DNA of 64,000 nucleotides, taken from Bacteroidales bacterium (GTDB lineage Bacteria; Bacteroidota; Bacteroidia; Bacteroidales; PXBB01). A program made the position numbers and the translations under genes. The notes below the pieces were generated by a model. The model ran no database searches, was not told the origin of the DNA, and saw only the letters and a program-made list of their open reading frames with translations. Position 1 is the stretch's first letter. Each line of letters opens with the position of its first letter. Shown piece after piece: positions 10,425-19,191 of the stretch. The DNA lies in assembly GCA_028698995.1 (NCBI GenBank), contig JAQVVM010000003.1, positions 1 to 64,000 on the forward strand. The letters run 5' to 3'.

Positions 10425-13400
10425 ATGAAAAAATTGTTTTTATTAATCATGTGCATGGTTATGGCAGTATTATTTATTAATAAATCTGCATATACACAGT
10501 TACCTTCATATGTTCCAACCGATTCATTAAAGGGGTGGTGGTCCTTCACCGGAAACGCAAACGATCTGAGCGGTAACAATATAAACGGCACTGTGAACGG
10601 AGCCACACTTACAAGTGACCGACATGGAAACACCGACTGTGCTTATTATTTTGATGGCACTAATGATTGGATTGATTTTGGTGATAATGATTTGCTTAAT
10701 TCACATCTGACAGATATCACGGTGTCTGCATGGATAAAAACAAGCTCTCCTTACAGCAGGATTTTTTCAAAAGGGACGCATGGAGGAACTCAACCCGGAT
10801 ATGCCATCATGTTATACCCCTCTACCGGAGGGAAGGCAGCTGTGATTTTCAGCCCCGGAGGCCACGAACATAACCTGACTAGATCAAATAATCTTGTTAA
10901 CAACAATACCTGGCACATGATTACAGGTGTTATACACCGAAAAGGTGATGCAGAGTTATATGTTGATGGTGTAAAACAAACTTTAACTGTACCCATAGCA
11001 CACGACTCTCTAATTGACGTGGCAGCCAACACTTATAACGCCACAGCTGGAGTTTCTTACTGTAATTTAGGAACACCAAACAGCCTTATGGAATTTTATC
11101 AGGGTTATATCGACGAAATTGGAGTATGGAAAAGAGCTTTAACATCTTGTGAAATCAAACGGCTTTATAAAGAAAGTCTGAGTCACACGACAATTTACTG
11201 TGAAGCCAGTAGTTCTTACACAGCTCCTGACGGCTCTGTTTATAATTCATCCGGAATATATGCAGCAATAATACCTGACATCGAAGGATGCGACAGCATT
11301 ATTACTATTGAACTTACTGTTAACAATCTTCCAATTAACATTCACGACTTAATTCCAACTTCTCTATATGAAAAAGTATCAGATGCCAACACCATTGTCC
11401 TTGACCACTTTAATAATTCTTCAATCGGAGAATTACATACTACATTATCCTATGTTGACGGCATCTGTGGGCTTAACAATGCTGCTGAATTCAAAAATAA
11501 CAACTGGCTCAGATACGGATACAATGCCAATCTGAGAGATGCAGCTACTTTCGATTTCTGGATTTATCCAAAAGCCTATTCCACCCCTCTCGTTGACATT
11601 AACTGGAGCAATTCCGCCACATCTTACCCCGGGAGTGGTCATGTTTTCCACTTAGACATAACATCAAGCGGTAATATTTCAATGAGTAACTGGCCGGGAA
11701 CAGGGTTAGGTATTCTTGTCAGCAATGAAAGTTTACCATTAAATAAATGGACTCATGTAGCAGTTTGTTGGGGAGATAGTACGATTATTTACCTCAACGG
11801 GGAACAAGATATTGCCAGCCCTCTTTCATTCAGACCCTCAGCCAGTGGTTCTTACAGCATTTATGTCCCAAAATGGGGTACTGCTAATCAATTCTACCTT
11901 GATGAATTTCAGGTGTCAAACAAACGCAGAAATTTACAAGAAATAAGAAGTGGGTACAGCTATCTCAATGTGATGGCAGAAACGGATTCCTTATGTGAAA
12001 ATTCTTCCACCAATATTCTGCTTGCAAATCCTCAGTCGGGTGTAAGTTATCAGCTTCTTAATGGGGGTGCTGCTCAGGGTAGTCCCCAAATCGGAAATTG
12101 TGACACGCTTGTATTCCCAACGGGAAATCTTCTACTTACCTCACATTTCACTATCGAAGCCACTGATACTGCTACCCTTTGCAGCACAATACTTGATACC
12201 ATACTGACAATAACTGTTCATCCTAATTTTGAATTAATCCAAGACGAAGATATTTGTCAGGGAGCAATACTAAGCTGGCGAGGAGATGATTATAGTGTTC
12301 AGGGAATCTATTACGATAGTCTTTTAAGTGAATTTGGATGTGACAGTGTGTATGTTCTTAATCTTATGATTCACCCTCATTATGAGTTTCAAATTGCTGA
12401 TACCATTTGTGGCAACAGTGTATATACATGGAGAGGTGATAATTATTCAACAACAGGCACTTATTATGACAGCTTGCTGACACAATACGGCTGCGACAGT
12501 ATTTATGTTCTGCATCTCAATGTACACCCTGTTTTTGAATTTTCTCAAAACACTGCTATTTGTCAGGGTTCTATTTTTACTTGGAGAGGGGACGATTACA
12601 GTCTTCAGGGTACATACTATGACAGCCTGATGACACAAAACGATTGTGATAGCGTATATATCCTTAATCTTACTTTAAATCCTTCTTATGAGTTTACAAC
12701 CGTTGACACCATCTGTGATGGCACTGTGTATTCTTGGAGAGGAAATAATTACAATACTTCGGGCACTTATTACAACAGCTTTTTAACACAAAACGGCTGC
12801 GACAGTGTATATATACTAGAACTGCATTCTAAGTTCTGTCCCGGTCAGCTTTGCGACTGGATGTATTACAACAAAATCACTGTTAACAATACCTCAAACC
12901 CCGAGAACCTTACAGATTACTCTGTGCTGGTTATTGTCAGAACAGACACCCTTATCTCACAAGGGAAAATGAAAGCTGACGGTTCGGATATACGTTTCAC
13001 TACAAACTTTGTTGATAATCTTGAATACTGGATTGAACCAGGTATTCAGAATGAATATGGCATGGATGACGACAGCACACATATCTGGGTTAAAATACCT
13101 TACATCGCAGGTTCTTCTTCAAGCACTATGTATATGTATTATGGTAATGTTGCAGCAACGGCCAAAAGCAGCATTTCAAATACTTTCATTTTTGGGGACG
13201 ATTTTGATGATAACTCTGCAAATTTGTCAAAATGGCAACTAAGCTACGACAATTTAGGACAGATGCTTGAACAAAATCAAAGACTTGAACATAATTCTCC
13301 TAAAACTACACCTGAGTCAAGGTCCAGATTAATATCTAAAACTGCATTTACGGGTCCGATTGTTCTTGAAATGCAATTTAAAAAAGGAGGCTATGTGTAT

Positions 13401-16400
13401 CGTGGCGCAGGCTTTTACCAGGCAGAAAATCAAAGTCAGAATGTGGCAAGTTGCACTTGGCAAGATTGGGGTCCTTTTGGAGCCGGTGTTGATGTAAATG
13501 GGTCTTCGGTTTCTTATACATTTAGAAACGACACATGGAGCAGGTCATACAATCCTGAATACTATCTTAAAATTTACCGCAAGCAAGACAGCACTTTCAA
13601 ATTTGTTGAACAGATACCTTCCTTTGAACCAGATGGTTACAAATATTGGGAACATTCCTTTGTTTCCCCAAAAATGCCTCTGAACACACCGCTGAAAATT
13701 CTTTCTTATGAAAATGTTTGGGTTGGAGCCAGTCCTCTTTGGATCCGCCATGAAGACAATATACGGGTAAGAAAATTAAGCGAACCGGAACCCCAAACAA
13801 TAATTTCTTCTGAAATGCTCATCAGTTCGTTTGAAATTATTACAAGTGATACTATTTGCGCTGGAGATATTTATCCTTGGAGAGGAGACAATTATAGCTC
13901 AACAGGCACTTATTACGACAGTTTACTGACACAATACGGCTGCGACAGTGTTTATATTTTAAATCTATTAGTAAATCCTGTTTATGAATTTGAACAGACG
14001 GCCCATATCTGTCAGGGAGAAGTATTCTCGTGGAGAGGAGATGACTTTTCTGCTTCCGGCACTTATTATGACAGCTTGCTGACACAATACGGCTGCGACA
14101 GTATTTATGTTCTGCATCTCAATGTACACCCTGTTTTTGAATTTTCTCAAAACACTGCTATTTGTCAGGGTTCTATTTTTACTTGGAGAGGGGACGATTA
14201 CAGTCTTCAGGGTACATACTATGACAGCCTGATGACACAAAACGATTGTGATAGCGTATATATCCTTAATCTTACTTTAAATCCTTCTTATGAGTTTACA
14301 ACCGTTGACACCATCTGTGATGGCACTGTGTATTCTTGGAGAGGAAATAATTACAATACTTCGGGCACTTATTACAACAGCTTTTTAACACAAAACGGCT
14401 GCGACAGTGTATATATACTAGAACTGCATTCTAAGTTCTGTCCCGGTCAGCTTTGCGACTGGATGTATTACAACAAAATCACTGTTAACAATACCTCAAA
14501 CCCCGAGAACCTTACAGATTACTCTGTGCTGGTTATTGTCAGAACAGACACCCTTATCTCACAAGGGAAAATGAAAGCTGACGGTTCGGATATACGTTTC
14601 ACTACAAACTTTGTTGATAATCTTGAATACTGGATTGAACCAGGTATTCAGAATGAATATGGCATGGATGACGACAGCACACATATCTGGGTTAAAATAC
14701 CTTACATCGCAGGTTCTTCTTCAAGCACTATGTATATGTATTATGGTAATGTTGCAGCAACGGCCAAAAGCAGCATTTCAAATACTTTCATTTTTGGGGA
14801 CGATTTTGATGATAACTCTGCAAATTTGTCAAAATGGCAACTAAGCTACGACAATTTAGGACAGATGCTTGAACAAAATCAAAGACTTGAACATAATTCT
14901 CCTAAAACTACACCTGAGTCAAGGTCCAGATTAATATCTAAAACTGCATTTACGGGTCCGATTGTTCTTGAAATGCAATTTAAAAAAGGAGGCTATGTGT
15001 ATCGTGGCGCAGGCTTTTACCAGGCAGAAAATCAAAGTCAGAATGTGGCAAGTTGCACTTGGCAAGATTGGGGTCCTTTTGGAGCCGGTGTTGATGTAAA
15101 TGGGTCTTCGGTTTCTTATACATTTAGAAACGACACATGGAGCAGGTCATACAATCCTGAATACTATCTTAAAATTTACCGCAAGCAAGACAGCACTTTC
15201 AAATTTGTTGAACAGATACCTTCCTTTGAACCAGATGGTTACAAATATTGGGAACATTCCTTTGTTTCCCCAAAAATGCCTCTGAACACGCCACTGAAAG
15301 TTCTTTCTTATGAAAATGTTTGGGTCGGAGCCAGTCCTCTTTGGATCCGCTATGAAGATAATATACGGGTAAGAAAATTAAGCGAACCGGAACCCCAAAC
15401 AATAATTTCTTCTGAAACCAACATAAATTCGTATGAGATTGTTACTGATGATTCCATTTGCGATGGAGAAATTTATCTTTGGAGAGGAGACAATTATGCA
15501 TCAACCGGCACTTATTACGACAGTTTGCTGACACAAAACGGCTGCGATAGTGTTTTTGTATTGAACCTTATCGTTCATCCGCTACCAAATATTAGTGTTA
15601 GCCCTGTTGTTATTTGTGAGGGCGAAACAGCCACTCTTACTGCAAGCGGAGGAGTCAGCTACGAATGGAGTACAGGCTCTTTAACCAATCCCCTAATCGT
15701 CAACCCAATAACAACTACAACTTATTCTGTTACAGGTACTAATGTGAATCTTTGCTCAGATTCGACTCAGGTTGTTGTTACTGTAAATCCCTTACCATTA
15801 AATATTTTTGACCTTACAGCAACTAAAATATTGGAAAAAACACCTGATGCCAATACCATAGTCCTTGACCACTTTAATAATTCTTCAGTCGGGGTACTTC
15901 ATAACACGTTGACCTATGTTGATGGCATCTGTGGGCTTAACAATGCTGCTGAATTTAAAAATAACAACTGGCTCAGATATGGATACAATGCCAATCTGAG
16001 AGATGCAGCTACTTTCGATTTCTGGATTTATCCAAAAGCCTATTCTACCCCTCTCGTTGACATTAACTGGAGCAACACGGCCACATCTTACCCGGGGAGT
16101 GGTCATGTTTTCCACTTAGACATTACACCTAGCGGCAACCTCTCAATGAGCAACTGGCCTGGAACAGGCTTGGGAATTCTTGTCAGCAATGAAAGTTTAC
16201 CATTAAATAAATGGACTCATGTAGCTGTTTGCTGGGGAGATAGTACTATTATTTACCTCAACGGGGAACAAGATATTGCAAGTCCGCTTTCATTCAGACC
16301 CTCAGCCAGTGGTTCTTACAGCATTTATGTGCCAAAATGGGGTACTGCTAATCAGTTTTATCTTGATGAATTTCATGTATCAAATAAACGCAGAAATTTA

Positions 16401-18854
16401 CAGGAAATAACAAGTGGGTATAGCTATCTCAATGTGATGGCAGAAACTGATACCTTATGTGAAAATTCTTCCACCAATATTCTGCTTGCAAATCCTCAGT
16501 CGGGTGTAAGCTATCAGCTTCTTAATGGGGGTGCTGCTCAGGGTAGTCCTCAAATCGGAAATTGTGACACGCTTGTATTCCCAACGGGAAATCTTCTACT
16601 TACCTCACATTTCACTATCGAAGCCACCGATACTGCTACCCTTTGCAGTATAATTCTTGACACCATTCTTACAATTACAGTCAATGCAGCTTTTGAACTT
16701 AGCTTTAATGAGGAAATTTGTTTTAACGAACCTTTGATTTGGCATGGTAACACCTATAATGTAAGCGGTACATATTATGACAGCTTAATTACTCCTGTCG
16801 GTTGTGATAGTATCTATATATTGAATCTTATTGTGCATCCTTCTTTTGAGCAAACCATTACTGTTGAAATCTGTGCAGGAGAATTTTACAACTGGCATGG
16901 TGCAAATTACAGTGTCTCAGGTTTATATTATGACAGCCTTGTAACTTCTTTCGGCTGCGATAGTGTATTTATTCTGAACCTTAAAGTGCATCCGGATTTT
17001 GAATTTGTCCAAACAGAACAAATTTGTCAGGGTGAAGTCTTTGCTTGGAGGGGTGATAACTACTCTGTTGCAGGTACTTACTACGACAGCCTTCTGACAC
17101 AATCAGGGTGTGACAGTGTGTTTGTTTTGAATCTCAGTGTAAATCCTGTTTTCAGTTCAACGGCTAACCATGCCATTTGTCAGGGTGAAGTCTTTGCTTG
17201 GAGGGGTGATAACTACACTGTTGCAGGCACCTACTACGACAGCCTTCTGACACAATTCGGTTGCGACAGTGTGTTTGTTTTGAATCTCAGTGTAAATCCT
17301 GTTTTCAGCTCAACTGCTAACCATGCCATTTGTCAGGGTGAAGTCTTTACTTGGAGGGGTGATAACTACACTGTTGCAGGCACCTACTACGACAGCCTTT
17401 TGACACAATCCGGTTGTGATAGTGTGTTTGTGTTAAATCTCAGTGTAAATCCTGTTTTCAGCTCAACAGCTAACCATGCCATTTGTCAGGGTGAATTCTT
17501 TGCATGGAGGGGTGATAACTACACTGTTGCAGACACCTACTACGACAGCCTTCTGACACAATCCGGGTGTGACAGTGTGTTTGTTTTGAATCTCAGTGTA
17601 AATCCTGTTTTCAGCTCAACGGCTAACCATGCCATTTGTCAAGGTGATGTCTTTGCTTGGAGGGGTGATAACTACACTGTTGCAGGCACCTACTACGACA
17701 GCCTTCTGACCCAATCCGGTTGTGACAGTGTGTTTGTGTTAAATCTCAGTGTAAACCCTGTTTTCAGCTCAACTGCTAACCATGCCATTTGTCAGGGTGA
17801 TGTCTTTGCTTGGAGGGGTGATAACTACACTGTTGCAGGTACTTACTACGACAGCCTTCTGACACAATCCGGTTGTGACAGTGTGTTTATTCTCCATTTA
17901 CAAACAAATCCGCATTATGAAATCATTGAAAACTCTGAAATCTGTCAGGGCAGCTCTTTAAACTGGCATGGGACTAATTACACAACCCAAGGAACATATT
18001 ATGATAGCCTGTTAACACAAAGTGGATGCGACAGCGTTTTTGTACTTAATTTAGTTATTAATCCTGTTATAGAATTTAACCAGACAGAAGAAATTTGTAA
18101 CAGAGACAGCCTATTTTGGAGGGGTGATTATTATTATTTTTCAGGAATCTATTACGATAGTTTGCAATCTACTAGCGGAGGATGTGACAGTGTCTATATA
18201 CTGAATTTAACGGTTTATCCTTCTTATGAATTTACACAGATTGAAAGTATTTGCACAGGAGGATTTATATTTTGGAGGGGAAATAATTATTCAACACAAG
18301 GGTTGTTTGCTGACAGTATGTTAACAGTGGATGGATGTGACAGTGTGTACTTATTAAATCTCACAGTTTTCGACCTCCCTATTGTAAACATTAGTGGTTT
18401 AAATAATTTCTATTGCACTTACAACAGCGCTGTTTCAATGACAGGCACCCCTACCGGAGGAACTTTCAGCGGACAGGGAGTCAGTGGGAATACTTTTAGT
18501 CCATCAAACGCGGGTTTAGGTTTCTGGACAGTCTACTATACATACGCTGATACAAATACGTGTGTGAATACAGACTCAGTGATAGTAGAAGTTGATGCTT
18601 GTGTGGGTATTTCCGATAAACAAACAAACCGATTTAGGGTCTATCCCAATCCTAATGATGGCAGTTTCTATATTGAAATACTCGAAAATACCCAAATTCA
18701 TTTATACAATTCTTTAGGTTCGCTTATCTACAGCAACTCTTTTGAGAAGGGTACTCACGCCTTAACGTTTGCTGAACTTCCTGCAGGTGTATATTTCTTA
18801 AAAGCAGAGGGTAATAACACTTTGGATGTTGTACGGGTAATTGTATGGGAATAA
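10425..18854 (+). CDS. Giant repeat surface protein: LamG, DUF2341, WRGD repeats, T9SS
   Basis: 2809 residues with a signal peptide. In order: LamG-like domain (~35-245); a degenerate repeat; second LamG-like domain (~302-598); repeats 1-4 (~600-805); DUF2341-type domain (~804-1129); repeats 5-8; second DUF2341 (~1338-1662); repeat 9; an Ig-like domain (~1716-1785); third LamG-like (~1790-2086); repeats 10-20 (~2088-2650); an Ig-like tail; and a T9SS type A sorting domain (~2730-2809; YPNPNDGSF, YFLKAEG). Each ~51-residue repeat follows C-x-G...WRGDxY...GTYYDSLLTQxGCDSV..LNL; 14 of 20 contain RGD. LamG and DUF2341 are linked to carbohydrate or ligand binding, so an adhesin role is likely but inferred. 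It contains near-identical duplications (see repeats). Confidence 0.9.
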   Translation: MKKLFLLIMCMVMAVLFINKSAYTQLPSYVPTDSLKGWWSFTGNANDLSGNNINGTVNGATLTSDRHGNTDCAYYFDGTNDWIDFGDNDLLNSHLTDITVSAWIKTSSPYSRIFSKGTHGGTQPGYAIMLYPSTGGKAAVIFSPGGHEHNLTRSNNLVNNNTWHMITGVIHRKGDAELYVDGVKQTLTVPIAHDSLIDVAANTYNATAGVSYCNLGTPNSLMEFYQGYIDEIGVWKRALTSCEIKRLYKESLSHTTIYCEASSSYTAPDGSVYNSSGIYAAIIPDIEGCDSIITIELTVNNLPINIHDLIPTSLYEKVSDANTIVLDHFNNSSIGELHTTLSYVDGICGLNNAAEFKNNNWLRYGYNANLRDAATFDFWIYPKAYSTPLVDINWSNSATSYPGSGHVFHLDITSSGNISMSNWPGTGLGILVSNESLPLNKWTHVAVCWGDSTIIYLNGEQDIASPLSFRPSASGSYSIYVPKWGTANQFYLDEFQVSNKRRNLQEIRSGYSYLNVMAETDSLCENSSTNILLANPQSGVSYQLLNGGAAQGSPQIGNCDTLVFPTGNLLLTSHFTIEATDTATLCSTILDTILTITVHPNFELIQDEDICQGAILSWRGDDYSVQGIYYDSLLSEFGCDSVYVLNLMIHPHYEFQIADTICGNSVYTWRGDNYSTTGTYYDSLLTQYGCDSIYVLHLNVHPVFEFSQNTAICQGSIFTWRGDDYSLQGTYYDSLMTQNDCDSVYILNLTLNPSYEFTTVDTICDGTVYSWRGNNYNTSGTYYNSFLTQNGCDSVYILELHSKFCPGQLCDWMYYNKITVNNTSNPENLTDYSVLVIVRTDTLISQGKMKADGSDIRFTTNFVDNLEYWIEPGIQNEYGMDDDSTHIWVKIPYIAGSSSSTMYMYYGNVAATAKSSISNTFIFGDDFDDNSANLSKWQLSYDNLGQMLEQNQRLEHNSPKTTPESRSRLISKTAFTGPIVLEMQFKKGGYVYRGAGFYQAENQSQNVASCTWQDWGPFGAGVDVNGSSVSYTFRNDTWSRSYNPEYYLKIYRKQDSTFKFVEQIPSFEPDGYKYWEHSFVSPKMPLNTPLKILSYENVWVGASPLWIRHEDNIRVRKLSEPEPQTIISSEMLISSFEIITSDTICAGDIYPWRGDNYSSTGTYYDSLLTQYGCDSVYILNLLVNPVYEFEQTAHICQGEVFSWRGDDFSASGTYYDSLLTQYGCDSIYVLHLNVHPVFEFSQNTAICQGSIFTWRGDDYSLQGTYYDSLMTQNDCDSVYILNLTLNPSYEFTTVDTICDGTVYSWRGNNYNTSGTYYNSFLTQNGCDSVYILELHSKFCPGQLCDWMYYNKITVNNTSNPENLTDYSVLVIVRTDTLISQGKMKADGSDIRFTTNFVDNLEYWIEPGIQNEYGMDDDSTHIWVKIPYIAGSSSSTMYMYYGNVAATAKSSISNTFIFGDDFDDNSANLSKWQLSYDNLGQMLEQNQRLEHNSPKTTPESRSRLISKTAFTGPIVLEMQFKKGGYVYRGAGFYQAENQSQNVASCTWQDWGPFGAGVDVNGSSVSYTFRNDTWSRSYNPEYYLKIYRKQDSTFKFVEQIPSFEPDGYKYWEHSFVSPKMPLNTPLKVLSYENVWVGASPLWIRYEDNIRVRKLSEPEPQTIISSETNINSYEIVTDDSICDGEIYLWRGDNYASTGTYYDSLLTQNGCDSVFVLNLIVHPLPNISVSPVVICEGETATLTASGGVSYEWSTGSLTNPLIVNPITTTTYSVTGTNVNLCSDSTQVVVTVNPLPLNIFDLTATKILEKTPDANTIVLDHFNNSSVGVLHNTLTYVDGICGLNNAAEFKNNNWLRYGYNANLRDAATFDFWIYPKAYSTPLVDINWSNTATSYPGSGHVFHLDITPSGNLSMSNWPGTGLGILVSNESLPLNKWTHVAVCWGDSTIIYLNGEQDIASPLSFRPSASGSYSIYVPKWGTANQFYLDEFHVSNKRRNLQEITSGYSYLNVMAETDTLCENSSTNILLANPQSGVSYQLLNGGAAQGSPQIGNCDTLVFPTGNLLLTSHFTIEATDTATLCSIILDTILTITVNAAFELSFNEEICFNEPLIWHGNTYNVSGTYYDSLITPVGCDSIYILNLIVHPSFEQTITVEICAGEFYNWHGANYSVSGLYYDSLVTSFGCDSVFILNLKVHPDFEFVQTEQICQGEVFAWRGDNYSVAGTYYDSLLTQSGCDSVFVLNLSVNPVFSSTANHAICQGEVFAWRGDNYTVAGTYYDSLLTQFGCDSVFVLNLSVNPVFSSTANHAICQGEVFTWRGDNYTVAGTYYDSLLTQSGCDSVFVLNLSVNPVFSSTANHAICQGEFFAWRGDNYTVADTYYDSLLTQSGCDSVFVLNLSVNPVFSSTANHAICQGDVFAWRGDNYTVAGTYYDSLLTQSGCDSVFVLNLSVNPVFSSTANHAICQGDVFAWRGDNYTVAGTYYDSLLTQSGCDSVFILHLQTNPHYEIIENSEICQGSSLNWHGTNYTTQGTYYDSLLTQSGCDSVFVLNLVINPVIEFNQTEEICNRDSLFWRGDYYYFSGIYYDSLQSTSGGCDSVYILNLTVYPSYEFTQIESICTGGFIFWRGNNYSTQGLFADSMLTVDGCDSVYLLNLTVFDLPIVNISGLNNFYCTYNSAVSMTGTPTGGTFSGQGVSGNTFSPSNAGLGFWTVYYTYADTNTCVNTDSVIVEVDACVGISDKQTNRFRVYPNPNDGSFYIEILENTQIHLYNSLGSLIYSNSFEKGTHALTFAELPAGVYFLKAEGNNTLDVVRVIVWE
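11328..12218 (+). repeat. LamG-like module, copy 1 of internal duplication
   Basis: Encodes ~297 residues that recur at 15792-16682, offset 4464 bp, with only scattered substitutions. Both copies include LDHFNNSS, WLRYGYNANLRDAATFDFW and GNCDTLVFPTGNLLL. Both lie inside the 2809-residue gene. Confidence 0.85.
12456..13815 (+). repeat. Recent duplication copy A (repeats plus DUF2341)
   Basis: By eye, 12456-13689 is identical in DNA to 14058-15291 (offset 1602 bp). The next ~125 bp has a few substitutions before the copies diverge. It covers most of three of the ~51-residue repeats and one DUF2341 domain. Confidence 0.85.
14058..15417 (+). repeat. Recent duplication copy B (repeats plus DUF2341)
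   Basis: Second copy of the 1602-bp-offset duplication. Silent positions match too, so the event is recent or the copies are kept alike by gene conversion. The reading frame is preserved. Confidence 0.85.
15792..16682 (+). repeat. LamG-like module, copy 2 of internal duplication
   Basis: Counterpart of 11328-12218. It has more silent and replacement differences than the 1602-bp-offset pair, so it is probably an older duplication. Confidence 0.8.
17019..17893 (+). repeat. Tandem array of six 153-bp coding repeats
   Basis: Units start with an ATTTGTCA-type block at successive 153-bp steps (for example, the preceding GCC at 17172, 17325, 17478, 17631 and 17784). The units are nearly identical, each encoding 51 residues (ICQGEVFAWRGDNYTVAG and so on). 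More diverged units flank them. The unit length is a multiple of three, so copy-number change would keep the frame. Confidence 0.9.
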
Positions 18855-19191
18855 AACTTCTATAAGGAACAATTTCTATGGGATTTTTTATTTCTGAGAA
18901 TAAAATGTGCGTTTTATTAATCCGATTATATTGAGGGCATTAATTATTTCCACAAATTTCAAGTTTTTATATAGTCCGTAGGACTTTAATATCAATAAAA
19001 AACATAAGCAAAAAATATGTTGTCCGTATGGACATTAACAGAAAGGCTTCCTGTGTTTATTCCAGTTCGAATCCGACATCTATCGGAGCTCAATGCATCG
19101 CCTGACGGGAACATCATCTGTCTTGTGTAGTAATTTTTTATTGATATTTATACCAATAGGGGCAAAATAGGTTTTATATAATTATAAATCC
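18855..19191. other. Intergenic region, 337 bp, with REP-like palindromes
   Basis: Lies between convergent genes. It holds two spaced palindromes (18973-18985 and 19021-19034) and a third short hairpin TCCGA-CATCTA-TCGGA around 19075-19090. No gene is seen. Confidence 0.6.
18973..19034. repeat. Paired GTCCGTA palindromes (REP-like element)
   Basis: AGTCC-GTA-GGACT (18973-18985) and TGTCC-GTAT-GGACA (19021-19034) are perfect inverted repeats sharing the GTCCGTA core and separated by an A-rich spacer. The arrangement looks like a short interspersed repeat element placed between convergent genes. Confidence 0.55.

Noticed and set aside
17019-17893. Regular repeats as a CRISPR array
   Set aside because: Units are 153 bp, contiguous without spacers and coding in one long frame, so they are protein repeats.
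19060-19110. tRNA-like GTTCGAATCC stretch
   Set aside because: The bases around the T-loop-like motif do not pair into a T stem and no matching acceptor strand is present upstream; it overlaps the REP-like palindrome region.
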